From NCBI RefSeq assembly GCF_016019885.1, contig NZ_JAEANY010000004.1, positions 21,054 to 85,053 on the forward strand: a stretch of DNA of 64,000 nt, given 5' to 3'. Source of the DNA: Aurantiacibacter sediminis (GTDB taxonomy: Bacteria; Pseudomonadota; Alphaproteobacteria; Sphingomonadales; Sphingomonadaceae). Positions 22,254 to 32,634 of this stretch are shown piece after piece; within the stretch, counting starts at the first letter, position 1, and each line of letters opens with the position of its first letter. Position numbers and translations under genes: made by a program. The notes beneath the pieces are model-generated. The model was not told where the DNA came from and did not search any database. It worked only from the letters and a program-made list of their open reading frames with translations.

Positions 22254-24971
22254 TCAGAAGCGGAAGCGACCGGTGACGCCATAAGTCGTCGGATCGTTCG
22301 GATAGCCCGAAACGCTGCCAGGCTGGGCCGGGCTATCGAAGACGGTGCCGAAGTAACGATCATCGAGGATGTTGCGGCCCCACACCTGCAGTTCAAACCC
22401 ACTGTCATGCGCAAAAGTAAGCGATGCTGTGAGGTTGTTCTGGCGAGCGGTGAACGGCAGGCCAGCAGCAATCGCCGGACCACCGTCGGCAATCGTGCCA
22501 TCCGGATTGCGAACTGCGAAGTTCGGTAGACCTTCAACCAGCTGGTATTCCGAAGACCAGAGGTAGTTCACGCGCGGGGTCAGCGTCGCGTTACCCAGAT
22601 CGGCTTCATACGAAGCGCCGACGATCACAGTGAATTCAGGAATGCCCGACGGGGTGGTTCCGGAAATGTCACCCTGTGCCGACTGCACGAAGCTGTCGAA
22701 TTCCGGGTTGAGGTACGTAACAGCCGTGTTGATGCTCAGGCCATCGACCGGGAAGAACGTACCTTCATACTCGACGCCCCAGGTCGACTGGCTACCTGCG
22801 TTTGCAAGCACGAAACCGGAACCGGTAAAGATGTTGGACTGGAAGCCCTCGATCTCCTGGTCGAACACCGTCACGTTGACCGCGCCCCAATCGAAATTGG
22901 TCTTTACGCCGAGTTCCATCACGGTGGATTCTTCCGGGCCGGCAAAGCGTGAACCGAAAGTCAGGTTCGGCAAATCGAGCCCGGCATTGATGATGGCCTG
23001 CCGATCCGACAGAGCCGGACGTGCGTCACGCGTCAGGTTGACAGAGCTGGCTTTGAAGCCTGTGGCATAGCTTGCATAGATGTTCACATCCGGCGTGACA
23101 TCATAGGCCAGCCGAACGGTGTAGCTGAAATTGTCGTCGCTCACCTCACCGTCCTCAACTGCGTTGGGGACGTTAAGGAACGGCGGCAGGAACTGCAGCG
23201 AGCGCAGCGGACCGAGCGGGTTCGCATTCGGATTGTTCACATTCGCACCGGCAAAAGCCTGCGCACCGGCCTGGATCTGACCGAAAACTGCGGGATTCGC
23301 ACCCGCGAATGTCATGATCTCAGCCTGTGTTGCCGGGCGACCCAACATAAGTACGTCGCCCACACCCTGTGCCAAAGCACCGCCGAAGAGGACCTGCTGG
23401 CGGAACGGAGCAAGCTGCGGCGCGTCAAAATCGATCGACGAGAACACGTCGGTCGAAACGGCGTTTTGCGTAAAGGTCTTACTGTCGTTCGTGTAATTGC
23501 CACCCAGCGTCAGGACGAGACCATCGATGATTTCGAAGTCGACCTGACCAAAGAAGGAATAGGCTTCCGAATCCAGCGTGTAAGCTTCGGTAAAGCCCTG
23601 CCCCTGAAGGAAGAACTGGTTTACGAAGTTTTGGCCGAACGCCTGGCTGAAGGCCAGGTCGAGCGGAACAGCACCGGGATTGTTTGGATCCTGGAACAGA
23701 CTGAATGCACCGCCCGAACCGCCAAGAGTAAGCACATTGGCGTAATTGCGGAAGTCCGCGCCGTAGAGCAGCTGGTTTTCCTGATCGACATCTTCATTGA
23801 TGTAGAAAAGGCCCAGCAGCAGGTCGATGCGATCGCCGATCGTTCCGGCGATCCGGAATTCCTGCGTGAAGGTATCGATCCGCAGATCCTGCGAGTTCGG
23901 GAAGATCAGGTCAGCCGTCGTAAAGTCGGAATCCTGAGCCGTAATCGCCTCGGTCGTCCGGCTTGCGGTGATCGACGTCAGCGTGAAGTCGCCGATATCG
24001 TAATCGATCTGCGCCGAAATACCGTGATTGGTAATGTCGTTGACCGAGTTGAAATTGTTGAAGATCACATCGGCGAACGGGTTGTTCGGATCGGTGACCT
24101 GGCCGCCGACTGCAAGAACTGCCGCCGTTGCAGGGCCGCTCTGCGCGTTGACGACGCCGCAGCAGATTTCATCGATGCTGTCATAGTCACCGATGACGCG
24201 GATGCGAAGGTTTTCACCATTGTCGACCAACAATTGGCCGCGCGCATACCAGCGATCGCGATTGTTGGCCGCATCGCCGGTACCGAGGTCTTCGAAGAAA
24301 CCGTCGCGGCTGTTGAGGCCAGCACCGACACTGAATGCGACCGAGTCAGCCAGCGGGCCGGTGACATAGCCGCGGGCCACGACCTGATCGAAATTGCCGT
24401 AGGTCAGTTCGGCATTGCCACCGAAATCGAATTGCGGCTCTTCCGTGACGACAGAGATGACACCGGCCGAAGCGTTCTTGCCGAACAGGGTCGACTGCGG
24501 GCCGCGAAGGACCTCGACACGCTGCACATTCGGCAGATCGGAAATGGATGATGCGGTACGGCTGCGATAGACGCCGTCGATGAATACACCCACAGAAGGC
24601 TCGATACCCGCATTGTTCGCGCCATTACCGAAGCCGCGAATGAAGAAGCCGGTATTGGCCGAGGACTGGCGCTGGCCGACCGTGAGTGACGGGACCACGG
24701 TTTGCAGATCGCGAATGTCGCGGATGACGTCCCGTTCAAGGGTTTCCGCACCGGTCACCGACACGGCGACGGGGATTTCCTGCAGCGTGGTTTCACGCTT
24801 GGTGGCGGTCACCAGAATGGTGTTGCCAAGTGCTTCATCAGCCTCTTCGGCCGCTTCAGGATCTTCTGCGTCCTGAGCCAAAGCAACGCCCGGAGCAACC
24901 AGCGCAACGGCAGCTGCGCCGCAGAGCAGGTTACGCGAAAAGCCGGCAATGCCAGCAAACGTAGTTTTCAT
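22254..24971 (-). CDS. TonB-dependent outer-membrane receptor
   Basis: About 905 residues. A signal peptide (LLCGAAAVALVAPGVALAQ) precedes a TonB-box-like NTILVTATKRE, the plug domain (IPVAVSVTGAETLERD, VEVLRGPQSTLFGKNASAGVISVVT) and a long 22-strand type barrel ending in Phe (GVTGRFRF). The plug wording PSVGVFIDGVYRSR is typical of the many sphingomonad receptors for organic nutrients or siderophores. The ligand cannot be read from the sequence. The ATG at 24971 has GGAG six bases upstream; an ATG at 24983 is possible. No transporter genes adjoin it. Confidence 0.93.
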   Translation of the reverse strand: MKTTFAGIAGFSRNLLCGAAAVALVAPGVALAQDAEDPEAAEEADEALGNTILVTATKRETTLQEIPVAVSVTGAETLERDVIRDIRDLQTVVPSLTVGQRQSSANTGFFIRGFGNGANNAGIEPSVGVFIDGVYRSRTASSISDLPNVQRVEVLRGPQSTLFGKNASAGVISVVTEEPQFDFGGNAELTYGNFDQVVARGYVTGPLADSVAFSVGAGLNSRDGFFEDLGTGDAANNRDRWYARGQLLVDNGENLRIRVIGDYDSIDEICCGVVNAQSGPATAAVLAVGGQVTDPNNPFADVIFNNFNSVNDITNHGISAQIDYDIGDFTLTSITASRTTEAITAQDSDFTTADLIFPNSQDLRIDTFTQEFRIAGTIGDRIDLLLGLFYINEDVDQENQLLYGADFRNYANVLTLGGSGGAFSLFQDPNNPGAVPLDLAFSQAFGQNFVNQFFLQGQGFTEAYTLDSEAYSFFGQVDFEIIDGLVLTLGGNYTNDSKTFTQNAVSTDVFSSIDFDAPQLAPFRQQVLFGGALAQGVGDVLMLGRPATQAEIMTFAGANPAVFGQIQAGAQAFAGANVNNPNANPLGPLRSLQFLPPFLNVPNAVEDGEVSDDNFSYTVRLAYDVTPDVNIYASYATGFKASSVNLTRDARPALSDRQAIINAGLDLPNLTFGSRFAGPEESTVMELGVKTNFDWGAVNVTVFDQEIEGFQSNIFTGSGFVLANAGSQSTWGVEYEGTFFPVDGLSINTAVTYLNPEFDSFVQSAQGDISGTTPSGIPEFTVIVGASYEADLGNATLTPRVNYLWSSEYQLVEGLPNFAVRNPDGTIADGGPAIAAGLPFTARQNNLTASLTFAHDSGFELQVWGRNILDDRYFGTVFDSPAQPGSVSGYPNDPTTYGVTGRFRF

Positions 24972-25326
24972 TGAATTCTCCATCTCTCCCTCAGGATGGG
25001 GGTCTCCGCCTTTTTTGAGCGATAGAACCCTGTCCTTCAGCGACCTGAATTAGTCGATTGTTGATACTCGGCGCAATTGTTTCCGACAATTCCACTTCGC
25101 GCATCATCCCCGATATGTCATCACACCTGTAACATTGGCGCAACAGGGAAATATCTGACCTATTGGTAAGGCAAGCGCGTGCTACACCCGCTCTCCCTTG
25201 CATACGCATGCGTAAATACGGATAGAACCCATGCAACTTGCCCCCTGCGCCAGCATAGGCTAGAGGCGCGCCAATTCGCAGGTGCAGCATTGTTCGCCGC
25301 CTGCCCGTACACAGGAAAATTGCACA
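24972..25326. other. Divergent intergenic region (about 355 bases) between the receptor and typA
   Basis: No gene is seen. It must hold the promoters for both neighbours. Two symmetric elements stand out: AATTGT-TTCCG-ACAATT (25075-25091) and the 12-base palindrome TACGCATGCGTA (25203-25214). The word GATAGAACC occurs at 25021-25029 and 25221-25229. No riboswitch structure was recognised. Confidence 0.55.
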
Positions 25327-27165
<1,839 letters not shown>

Positions 27166-27184
27166 TTGAACCTAGCGAAGCTAG

Positions 27185-27219
27185 CTGACGCGAAGGGGGC
27201 TTCAGCCTCTTCGCGTCAG
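27185..27219. terminator. Bidirectional hairpin between typA and the ccdA-like gene
   Basis: CTGACGCGAAG (27185-27195) and CTTCGCGTCAG (27209-27219) are exact complements with a 13-base loop. The right arm includes the stop codon of the minus-strand gene. Confidence 0.72.
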
Positions 27220-27935
27220 AACCGCGTGGTGAACTCCACCAGCGATTGTGGCATGTGGTTGAGCGCCCAGATTTCGATCATTTTGTCGACGCCTGTCAGC
27301 ACCATGACGCCGACAGCCAGGACTGCGCCGCCGAATATGGGCTTTGAATATTTGGCGAGCGATTGCAGTGATTTGCTGCGCTGTCCGAGCGCTTTGCGCG
27401 ATCCGTAGGCGAAGGCGAGAATTGAGGTCGCCACGCCAAGGCCGAAGACGAGGAAAATGCCGAATGCGTTGAGTAGGTTTTCGCCCTGCGCCGCAGCGGC
27501 AATGGCGATCCCCAATGTGGGCCCGACGCACGGGGCCCAGACGAGGCCGAGCAGACCGCCGACCACGAATTGGCCGACAGCGCCTTCGCCGCTGGTTCGG
27601 CCGAGCATATGCTGGCCTGCATTCGTGACGGGTGCTGCCGCAGCAGCGAGCGCCATTTGCGCGCGTGGCATGAGCATCACCCCGCCCGCCACGATCAGCA
27701 GCCAGCCAGCAACCGTGCGAATGATCCGCTCATCAATACCGACCGAAAAGCCGAAAGCGAGGACAAGCAGGCCGAATACAGAAAAGCTCAGCACCAAGCC
27801 AGCGGCCAGTGCCAACGGCCCCATTTTGCTTTTGCCCAAAGCCGTGGCGATGATGATCGGCACGAGCGGGAGGACGCACGGATTGAGGATCGTCATCAGA
27901 CCCGCGAGGAATGCGAGGGCGATGCTGCTGATCAT
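27216..27935 (-). CDS. Cytochrome c biogenesis CcdA/DsbD-type membrane protein
   Basis: 239 residues with six membrane helices. The paired cysteines of CcdA-type electron carriers are present in ILNPCVLPLVP (residue 19) and VWAPCVGPTLGI (about 150). Such proteins carry electrons from cytoplasmic thioredoxin across the inner membrane to periplasmic thiol proteins. The gene upstream encodes an exported thioredoxin-like protein, the expected partner. Confidence 0.88.
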   Translation of the reverse strand: MISSIALAFLAGLMTILNPCVLPLVPIIIATALGKSKMGPLALAAGLVLSFSVFGLLVLAFGFSVGIDERIIRTVAGWLLIVAGGVMLMPRAQMALAAAAAPVTNAGQHMLGRTSGEGAVGQFVVGGLLGLVWAPCVGPTLGIAIAAAAQGENLLNAFGIFLVFGLGVATSILAFAYGSRKALGQRSKSLQSLAKYSKPIFGGAVLAVGVMVLTGVDKMIEIWALNHMPQSLVEFTTRF

Positions 27936-27971
27936 GGTGCTGAGCTCCGTTTGAACGCTTGCGTGAGCGCG

Positions 27972-28367
27972 TCAGATATTGCCGAGCACGAAGGAGCGCA
28001 GGCGATTGCGATTGGTTTCGGCAATCGAACGCGCAGCTTCTTCGCGGCCGTTGAAAATCAGAATGGTGGACTGGCGCGGAATGCGGTGCGCGCGAAGAAA
28101 TGCGCGATCGCTATCGTAATCGACGCGGACGAATAGAGCATCGGCAAGTCGCGGATCATTGCGCAGCTCATTCAGGATAGGTTGCTGGGCTCGGCATGTC
28201 GGGCACCATTCGGCATGAACGTCGACGATGATGATACGGCCCTCTTCTTGCGCAGCGCGGAAGCTGCTGGCTGAGTATTCGACCAGGCTGGCCTGCGCAG
28301 AAGCGGCGACCGGGATCGCGGCGAACAGCGCGGCGATGGCAAGAAACAGGGTTTTGAATTTGGACAC
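27972..28367 (-). CDS. Exported thioredoxin-fold protein
   Basis: 131 residues from a GTG start (SKFKTLFLAIAALFAAIPVA), chosen because it begins a clean signal peptide ending near ASAQA. The thioredoxin active site CPTC is in VHAEWCPTCRAQQP, and the cis-Pro region is in HRIPRQSTILIF. It probably works as a periplasmic reductase fed by the CcdA-like protein encoded 36 bases downstream. The frame is open 56 codons further upstream without similarity and would overlap the divergent gene's start. Confidence 0.87.
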   Translation of the reverse strand: MSKFKTLFLAIAALFAAIPVAASAQASLVEYSASSFRAAQEEGRIIIVDVHAEWCPTCRAQQPILNELRNDPRLADALFVRVDYDSDRAFLRAHRIPRQSTILIFNGREEAARSIAETNRNRLRSFVLGNI

Positions 28368-28525
28368 GATGAAAAACCTTTCAAAGGGAAGTGCAGTGCC
28401 ATGCCCTTCGCCGCGCCGAGACAGACGGTTACGTGTTGCGCAAAAAATTCTGTCGCCCGGCTTTTTTGCGAGCGCGGTGTTCGCCCCCTCGTATTCTGCC
28501 CGGCACTCGCCTAAAGCCAGCTGCA

Positions 28526-29695
28526 ATGGACACAACCGATCTTCGCGTTGCGCTGTTCAGCGGCAATTACAATTATGTCCGCGATGGGGCGAACCAGGCG
28601 CTCAATCGTCTGACCGATTACCTCCTGCGCCAGGGGGCATCGGTGCGCATCTATTCACCCAAGGTCGATGAGCCCGCATTCGAGCCCGCAGGCGATCTGG
28701 TGGGCGTTCCCAATGTCCCCATTCCCGGGCGCGGTGAGTATCGCATACCTTTGGGCTTCAACGCCGATGTGAAGCGGGATCTCGCCGAGTTCCGCCCAAA
28801 TATCGTGCACGTCTCCTCGCCAGACTTCACCGGGCATGCCGCCGTGCGCTGGGCGAAGTCTCGCGGGCTGCCCATCCTCGCCAGCGTCCACACCCGGTTC
28901 GAGACTTATCCGCGCTATTACGGTCTCGCTTTCCTCGAGCCTTTAGCGGTTTCTATTCTGAAGCGTTTTTATAATCGCTGCGATGCGCTGGTCGCGCCAT
29001 CGCAAAGCATGGCGGATGTGCTCGAAGAACAGGGCATGGGCGATGACATCTCGATCTGGGCGCGCGGGGTGGACCGCGACATTTTCGATCCGTCGCGCCG
29101 CGATATGGAATGGCGCCGCGCTGAGGGCATTGGTGATGAGGATGTTGCGATCGGCTTCCTTGGACGGCTGGTGCTGGAAAAAGGCCTCGACGTTTTCACC
29201 GAAACGACGGACCTGCTGAAGGCGCGCGGCGTACCGCACAAAGTGCTGGTGGTGGGTGAAGGCCCGGCAAAGGGATTCTTTGCGGAACACTGCCCCGATG
29301 CAGCTTTCGTCGGTTTTCAGAAGGGAGCGGACCTTGGCCGCGCCGTCGCCAGCATGGATATGCTGCTCAATCCGTCGATCACGGAGACATTCGGCAATGT
29401 GACGCTGGAAGCCATGGCGAGCGGCATCCCTGTAGTTGCCGCGCGCGCGACGGGCAGCACCAGCCTCGTCAAGGATGGCGTGACCGGGCGGCTTGTTGAG
29501 CCAGGAAAGGCCGAGCTGTTTGCCGATGCTGTCGAGGCTTACATTCGCGATGCTGCCCTGCGCGAAGCTCACGGGCGCGCGGGCGAAATGCGCAGCCGCG
29601 AGTATTCATGGGATGCGATCAATTCGGCGGTTGCCGACGCCTATCTCCGCCTTGTTTCAGAGCATGGCGGAGCGAAACAGGCGGTGTCAGCTTAA
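28526..29695 (+). CDS. GT4-family glycosyltransferase
   Basis: 389 residues with the GT-B fold. The N-terminal domain starts VALFSGNYNYVRDGANQALN and contains VHTRFETYPRYYG. The C-terminal nucleotide-sugar domain has GFLGRLVLEKGLDVF and the EX7E region (SITETFGNVTLEAMASGIPV). It is closest in style to mannosyl- or glucosyltransferases acting on lipid acceptors (MgtA/PimB/SqdX-like). Donor and acceptor are not proven. It is a single gene; the ATG is the family-like start, although the frame extends 45 codons upstream. Confidence 0.88.
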   Translation: MDTTDLRVALFSGNYNYVRDGANQALNRLTDYLLRQGASVRIYSPKVDEPAFEPAGDLVGVPNVPIPGRGEYRIPLGFNADVKRDLAEFRPNIVHVSSPDFTGHAAVRWAKSRGLPILASVHTRFETYPRYYGLAFLEPLAVSILKRFYNRCDALVAPSQSMADVLEEQGMGDDISIWARGVDRDIFDPSRRDMEWRRAEGIGDEDVAIGFLGRLVLEKGLDVFTETTDLLKARGVPHKVLVVGEGPAKGFFAEHCPDAAFVGFQKGADLGRAVASMDMLLNPSITETFGNVTLEAMASGIPVVAARATGSTSLVKDGVTGRLVEPGKAELFADAVEAYIRDAALREAHGRAGEMRSREYSWDAINSAVADAYLRLVSEHGGAKQAVSA

Positions 29696-30142
29696 CACGC
29701 CTTTCGCCGCCATCGCGCGCGAATAGATAATCAGTAAAATGAGCACCGCGCAGATGATAGCGGTAAAGATCCACGTGAACGCGGTGTTGAGCTCTGCCGG
29801 CATGTCCGCCGTACTTTGGTAGATGGTCGACACTGCGAGCCCCGCCAAGGAAATGGCGAAGGCATGCAACGCAAACCGGCTGCGAAACAGAAGCAGCAAA
29901 GACCCGAAAAATCCGCCCCAGACACCAAATGCCCAGGCGGCATCAGCCCAAGCCGGAAACGTCGTGAAATAATCGAGAATGACCTGTAGCGAGACACCTG
30001 CCTGATCGGCTGCAGCCTGCAGATATTCTTCATGGCGCAGCTGCGTCATCGTGTAATCCACCGCCCCGCCTGAATGCCAAAGCAGCGTGACGATTCCCAC
30101 GACCCAAAGGTGCCAAGGCGTGGCTGCACGTTCAATCGACAT
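29687..30142 (-). CDS. Hypothetical four-helix membrane protein
   Basis: 151 residues with four hydrophobic segments (about 10-28, 63-83, 88-105 and 121-141). The first contains WVVGIVTLLWHSGGAVDYTMTQ, a pattern common to an uncharacterised sphingomonad and caulobacter membrane family. The start ATG lies right after a T-run of a hairpin whose 3-prime arm contains the likely Shine-Dalgarno GGGGGAGGG. It overlaps the end of the convergent glycosyltransferase by nine bases. Confidence 0.72.
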   Translation of the reverse strand: MSIERAATPWHLWVVGIVTLLWHSGGAVDYTMTQLRHEEYLQAAADQAGVSLQVILDYFTTFPAWADAAWAFGVWGGFFGSLLLLFRSRFALHAFAISLAGLAVSTIYQSTADMPAELNTAFTWIFTAIICAVLILLIIYSRAMAAKGVLS

Positions 30143-30179
30143 GAAAAAACCCTCCCCCGAGAAATCCCGGAGGAGGGTT
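30143..30179 (-). terminator. Terminator hairpin of padR overlapping the next gene's ribosome-binding site
   Basis: On the minus strand AACCCTCC and GGAGGGTT form the stem, followed by TTTTTTC and then the ATG of the next gene at 30142. The 3-prime arm is also the best Shine-Dalgarno for that gene, so read-through transcripts would have the site hidden in the hairpin. Confidence 0.75.
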
Positions 30180-30215
30180 ATCAGCAATTAGTCGTTTGGC
30201 AAAATCGCCGGGGCG

Positions 30216-31181
30216 CTAGAGCCGTTCAATCTTGCGCGCCAAAGCATCAATCAGATCGATGACCTGCTCTTTCTGCACATCCTTCAAATCGCCCCGCGCT
30301 GCCTTGTTGGTCAGCACAGTGGCGAGATTGCCGAGCGAACGGAACACGTCTGATGATCCCGCTGCGGGCTTCGCACGCTCTGCCTTGCGACCGAGGCGTT
30401 CCCACAGTTCATCGACTTCATCACCGCGATCTTGCAACTCATCGATGCCGGATGCAGTCGCTTGATAGAGCTTGCGCGAATCTTCGCTTTCCTGCTCTTC
30501 GATCATGCCTTCATCGCTGAGCATCTGCAGCGTCGGATAGATCGTGCCGGGGCTTGGCGAATAGGCACCGCCGGTCATTTCTTCCAGCGACTTGATCAAC
30601 TCATATCCGTGACGCGGCTCTTCGGCGAGCATGGCCAGCAACACCAGCCGCAATTCTCCGGGGCCGAACATGCGCTCACGCTTGCGCGGCGATCCACCAC
30701 GGCGCGGCCCCCGGCCACGGTTGCGATTGTTGTTCATGGCAAACAGGCCACCGGGTCCGAAAATCCCGCTCGCGCTGAAGGGGCCATTATCGCCGAACGG
30801 GCCATTGCGGCCAAAGACACCGTCCGGGCCGAAGATGTCTTCCGTGTTGAACTCGCGTTTGAATTCCCGTTTGAACTGGCGCTTGAACTCGGCGCGGTTC
30901 CTGTTGCGTCGTCCGGCGCGGGTCGTGTATTCCTCATCTTCGATATCGACATCAACGTCGACATCGAAGTCCTCACCTTCCGGATGATCTTCGATTTCGA
31001 CTTCGACATGCACGTCAAAATCCGCACCTTCGGGCGGGGTTTCGCCTTCTACCGGCTCGAGATCTTCTTCCTCGATAACTTCCTCTTTAGGCTTTGTGGT
31101 GCGGCGTGTGGTCGCCTTGCGATTTACCGTCGCCTTGCGTGGTTTACGCGGCCTGCCAGCCGCCTCTTTCTTCTTGGCCAT
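30216..31181 (-). CDS. PadR-family transcriptional regulator with long low-complexity N-terminus
   Basis: 321 residues where ordinary PadR proteins have 100-190. Residues 1-40 are basic (KKK, RKPRK), about 40-85 strongly acidic with repeated DFDVDVDVDIED, about 95-112 repeat FKR-EF, and 115-150 repeat FG-x-x-GPFG (Gly/Pro/Phe rich). The PadR winged helix follows: LRLVLLAMLAEEPRHGYELI and SPSPGTIYPTLQMLSDEGMI. A helical dimerisation tail ends the protein. The ATG at 31181 fits the open frame after a palindromic operator; the longer frame has no support. Confidence 0.85.
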   Translation of the reverse strand: MAKKKEAAGRPRKPRKATVNRKATTRRTTKPKEEVIEEEDLEPVEGETPPEGADFDVHVEVEIEDHPEGEDFDVDVDVDIEDEEYTTRAGRRNRNRAEFKRQFKREFKREFNTEDIFGPDGVFGRNGPFGDNGPFSASGIFGPGGLFAMNNNRNRGRGPRRGGSPRKRERMFGPGELRLVLLAMLAEEPRHGYELIKSLEEMTGGAYSPSPGTIYPTLQMLSDEGMIEEQESEDSRKLYQATASGIDELQDRGDEVDELWERLGRKAERAKPAAGSSDVFRSLGNLATVLTNKAARGDLKDVQKEQVIDLIDALARKIERL

Positions 31182-31210
31182 GGCCAGAACTCCATTTCTC
31201 GTCCCAGCCT

Positions 31211-31224
31211 TAAGATATATCTTA
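31211..31224. promoter_or_regulatory. 14-base palindrome upstream of padR and rarA, candidate PadR operator
   Basis: TAAGATATATCTTA is a perfect palindrome, 30 bases before the padR start codon and about 90 before rarA. PadR proteins bind AT-rich palindromes and usually repress their own gene, so autoregulation is the simplest reading. Confidence 0.55.
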
Positions 31225-31314
31225 GAGCTATCGTAACAAGAGGCTTTCGCATCAATTGGGCAAAATTTTTTCAAGCTGCTGTCCATCCGCCGCGGCCTGA
31301 GGCAGAGAGAAGCC

Positions 31315-32634
31315 ATGGCTGACCTGTTTGGCGATGACGCTCCCCCAGGTGATACACCAGACGAAGCGGCAGAAGATGCGCCGCTCGCCGATCGGCTGCG
31401 TCCACGCTCGCTGGCAGAAGTCATCGGGCAAGATCATGTTACCGGCCCCGAAGGTGCAATCGGCCGGATGATTGCCGCAGGCCGCCTGTCCAGCCTGATC
31501 CTGTGGGGGCCGCCGGGGACAGGCAAGACCAGCATAGCCCGGCTTCTCGCTGCGGAGGTTGGCATGCGATACGAGGCGGTGAGCGCGGTTTTCTCCGGCG
31601 TTGCCGATCTCAAGAAAGCCTTTGCAGCAGCCGAGAAAGCCAAGAAAGCAGGCCAGCGCACGCTGCTGTTCGTGGACGAAATCCACCGGTTCAATCGCGC
31701 GCAGCAAGATGGCTTTTTGCCCTTCGTCGAGCGGGGCGTCGTAACACTGGTCGGCGCGACGACTGAGAACCCCAGTTTCGAACTCAACGCCGCTCTGCTC
31801 AGCCGCGCGCAGGTCCTGATCCTGCATCGCCTCGATGCGGAGGCTTTGGGCAAATTGCTGGATCGGGCGGAGGAGTTGGAAGGCCCCCTCCCACTGACGG
31901 ATGAGGCGCGCGACGCATTGGTTGCGAGCGCCGATGGGGACGGCCGCTTCCTGCTCAACCAGGCCGAAACACTTTACAATGCAGCGATCGACCAGCCGCT
32001 CAATCCCGCTGCACTCGGCCAGTTCCTGCAGCGCCGTGTCGCTGTTTACGACAAGGATCGGGAAGGGCACTACAACCTGATCTCTGCCCTGCACAAAGCG
32101 GTGCGCGGGTCTGATCCGCAGGCATCGCTCTATTACATGGCGCGGATGCTGGTGGCGGGGGAGGAGCCACTGTTCCTCGCGCGGCGGCTGATCCGCATGG
32201 CGGTGGAAGATATCGGCATGGCCGATCCTGCCGCCCTCCCCCAGTGTGTCGCTGCGCGCGATGCCTATCAGTTTCTCGGCTCGCCGGAAGGTGAGCTGGC
32301 ACTCGTTCAGGCCTGCCTCTACCTCGCCACCGCGCCCAAATCGAATGCAGTCTACAAGGCTCAGAAAGCGGCGTGGCGGAGCGCGAAGGAAACCGGCAGC
32401 CTGATGCCCCCGATGAATATCGTCAACGCGCCGACCAAACTGATGAAGGATGCCGGATACGGCAAGGGCTATTCCTACGATCACGATGCGGATGAAGGCT
32501 TTTCCGGGGACAATTACTGGCCGGATGAGATGGAGCCGCAGGAGTTCTACCAACCCGTCCAGCGCGGGTTCGAGCGTAAGGTGCAGGAGCGGCTCGACTA
32601 TTGGGCGAAGCTGAGAGGCGAGCGTGGCGGTTAG
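31315..32634 (+). CDS. rarA: Replication-associated recombination protein A (RarA/MgsA)
   Basis: 439 residues of the RarA/WRNIP1 AAA+ family, acting at stalled forks and gaps. Walker A GPPGTGKTS, Walker B LLFVDEIHRFNRAQQDGFLP and sensor GATTENPSFELNAALLSRAQV are present. The family's C-terminal tetramerisation region is also seen (HYNLISALHKAVRGSDPQAS; the closing YSYDHDADEGFSGDNYWPDE). It is divergent from padR. The next gene starts within its last 11 bases. Confidence 0.96.
   Translation: MADLFGDDAPPGDTPDEAAEDAPLADRLRPRSLAEVIGQDHVTGPEGAIGRMIAAGRLSSLILWGPPGTGKTSIARLLAAEVGMRYEAVSAVFSGVADLKKAFAAAEKAKKAGQRTLLFVDEIHRFNRAQQDGFLPFVERGVVTLVGATTENPSFELNAALLSRAQVLILHRLDAEALGKLLDRAEELEGPLPLTDEARDALVASADGDGRFLLNQAETLYNAAIDQPLNPAALGQFLQRRVAVYDKDREGHYNLISALHKAVRGSDPQASLYYMARMLVAGEEPLFLARRLIRMAVEDIGMADPAALPQCVAARDAYQFLGSPEGELALVQACLYLATAPKSNAVYKAQKAAWRSAKETGSLMPPMNIVNAPTKLMKDAGYGKGYSYDHDADEGFSGDNYWPDEMEPQEFYQPVQRGFERKVQERLDYWAKLRGERGG

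Noticed and set aside
23466-24551. 361-codon open frame antisense to the TonB-dependent receptor
   Set aside because: The receptor frame has signal peptide, plug and barrel motifs; the opposite frame has no recognisable domain and is a product of high third-position GC.
31182-31424. 81-codon upstream extension of padR
   Set aside because: It runs through the palindromic operator and the start of rarA, and its Ser/Ala/Arg composition is that of a non-coding frame.
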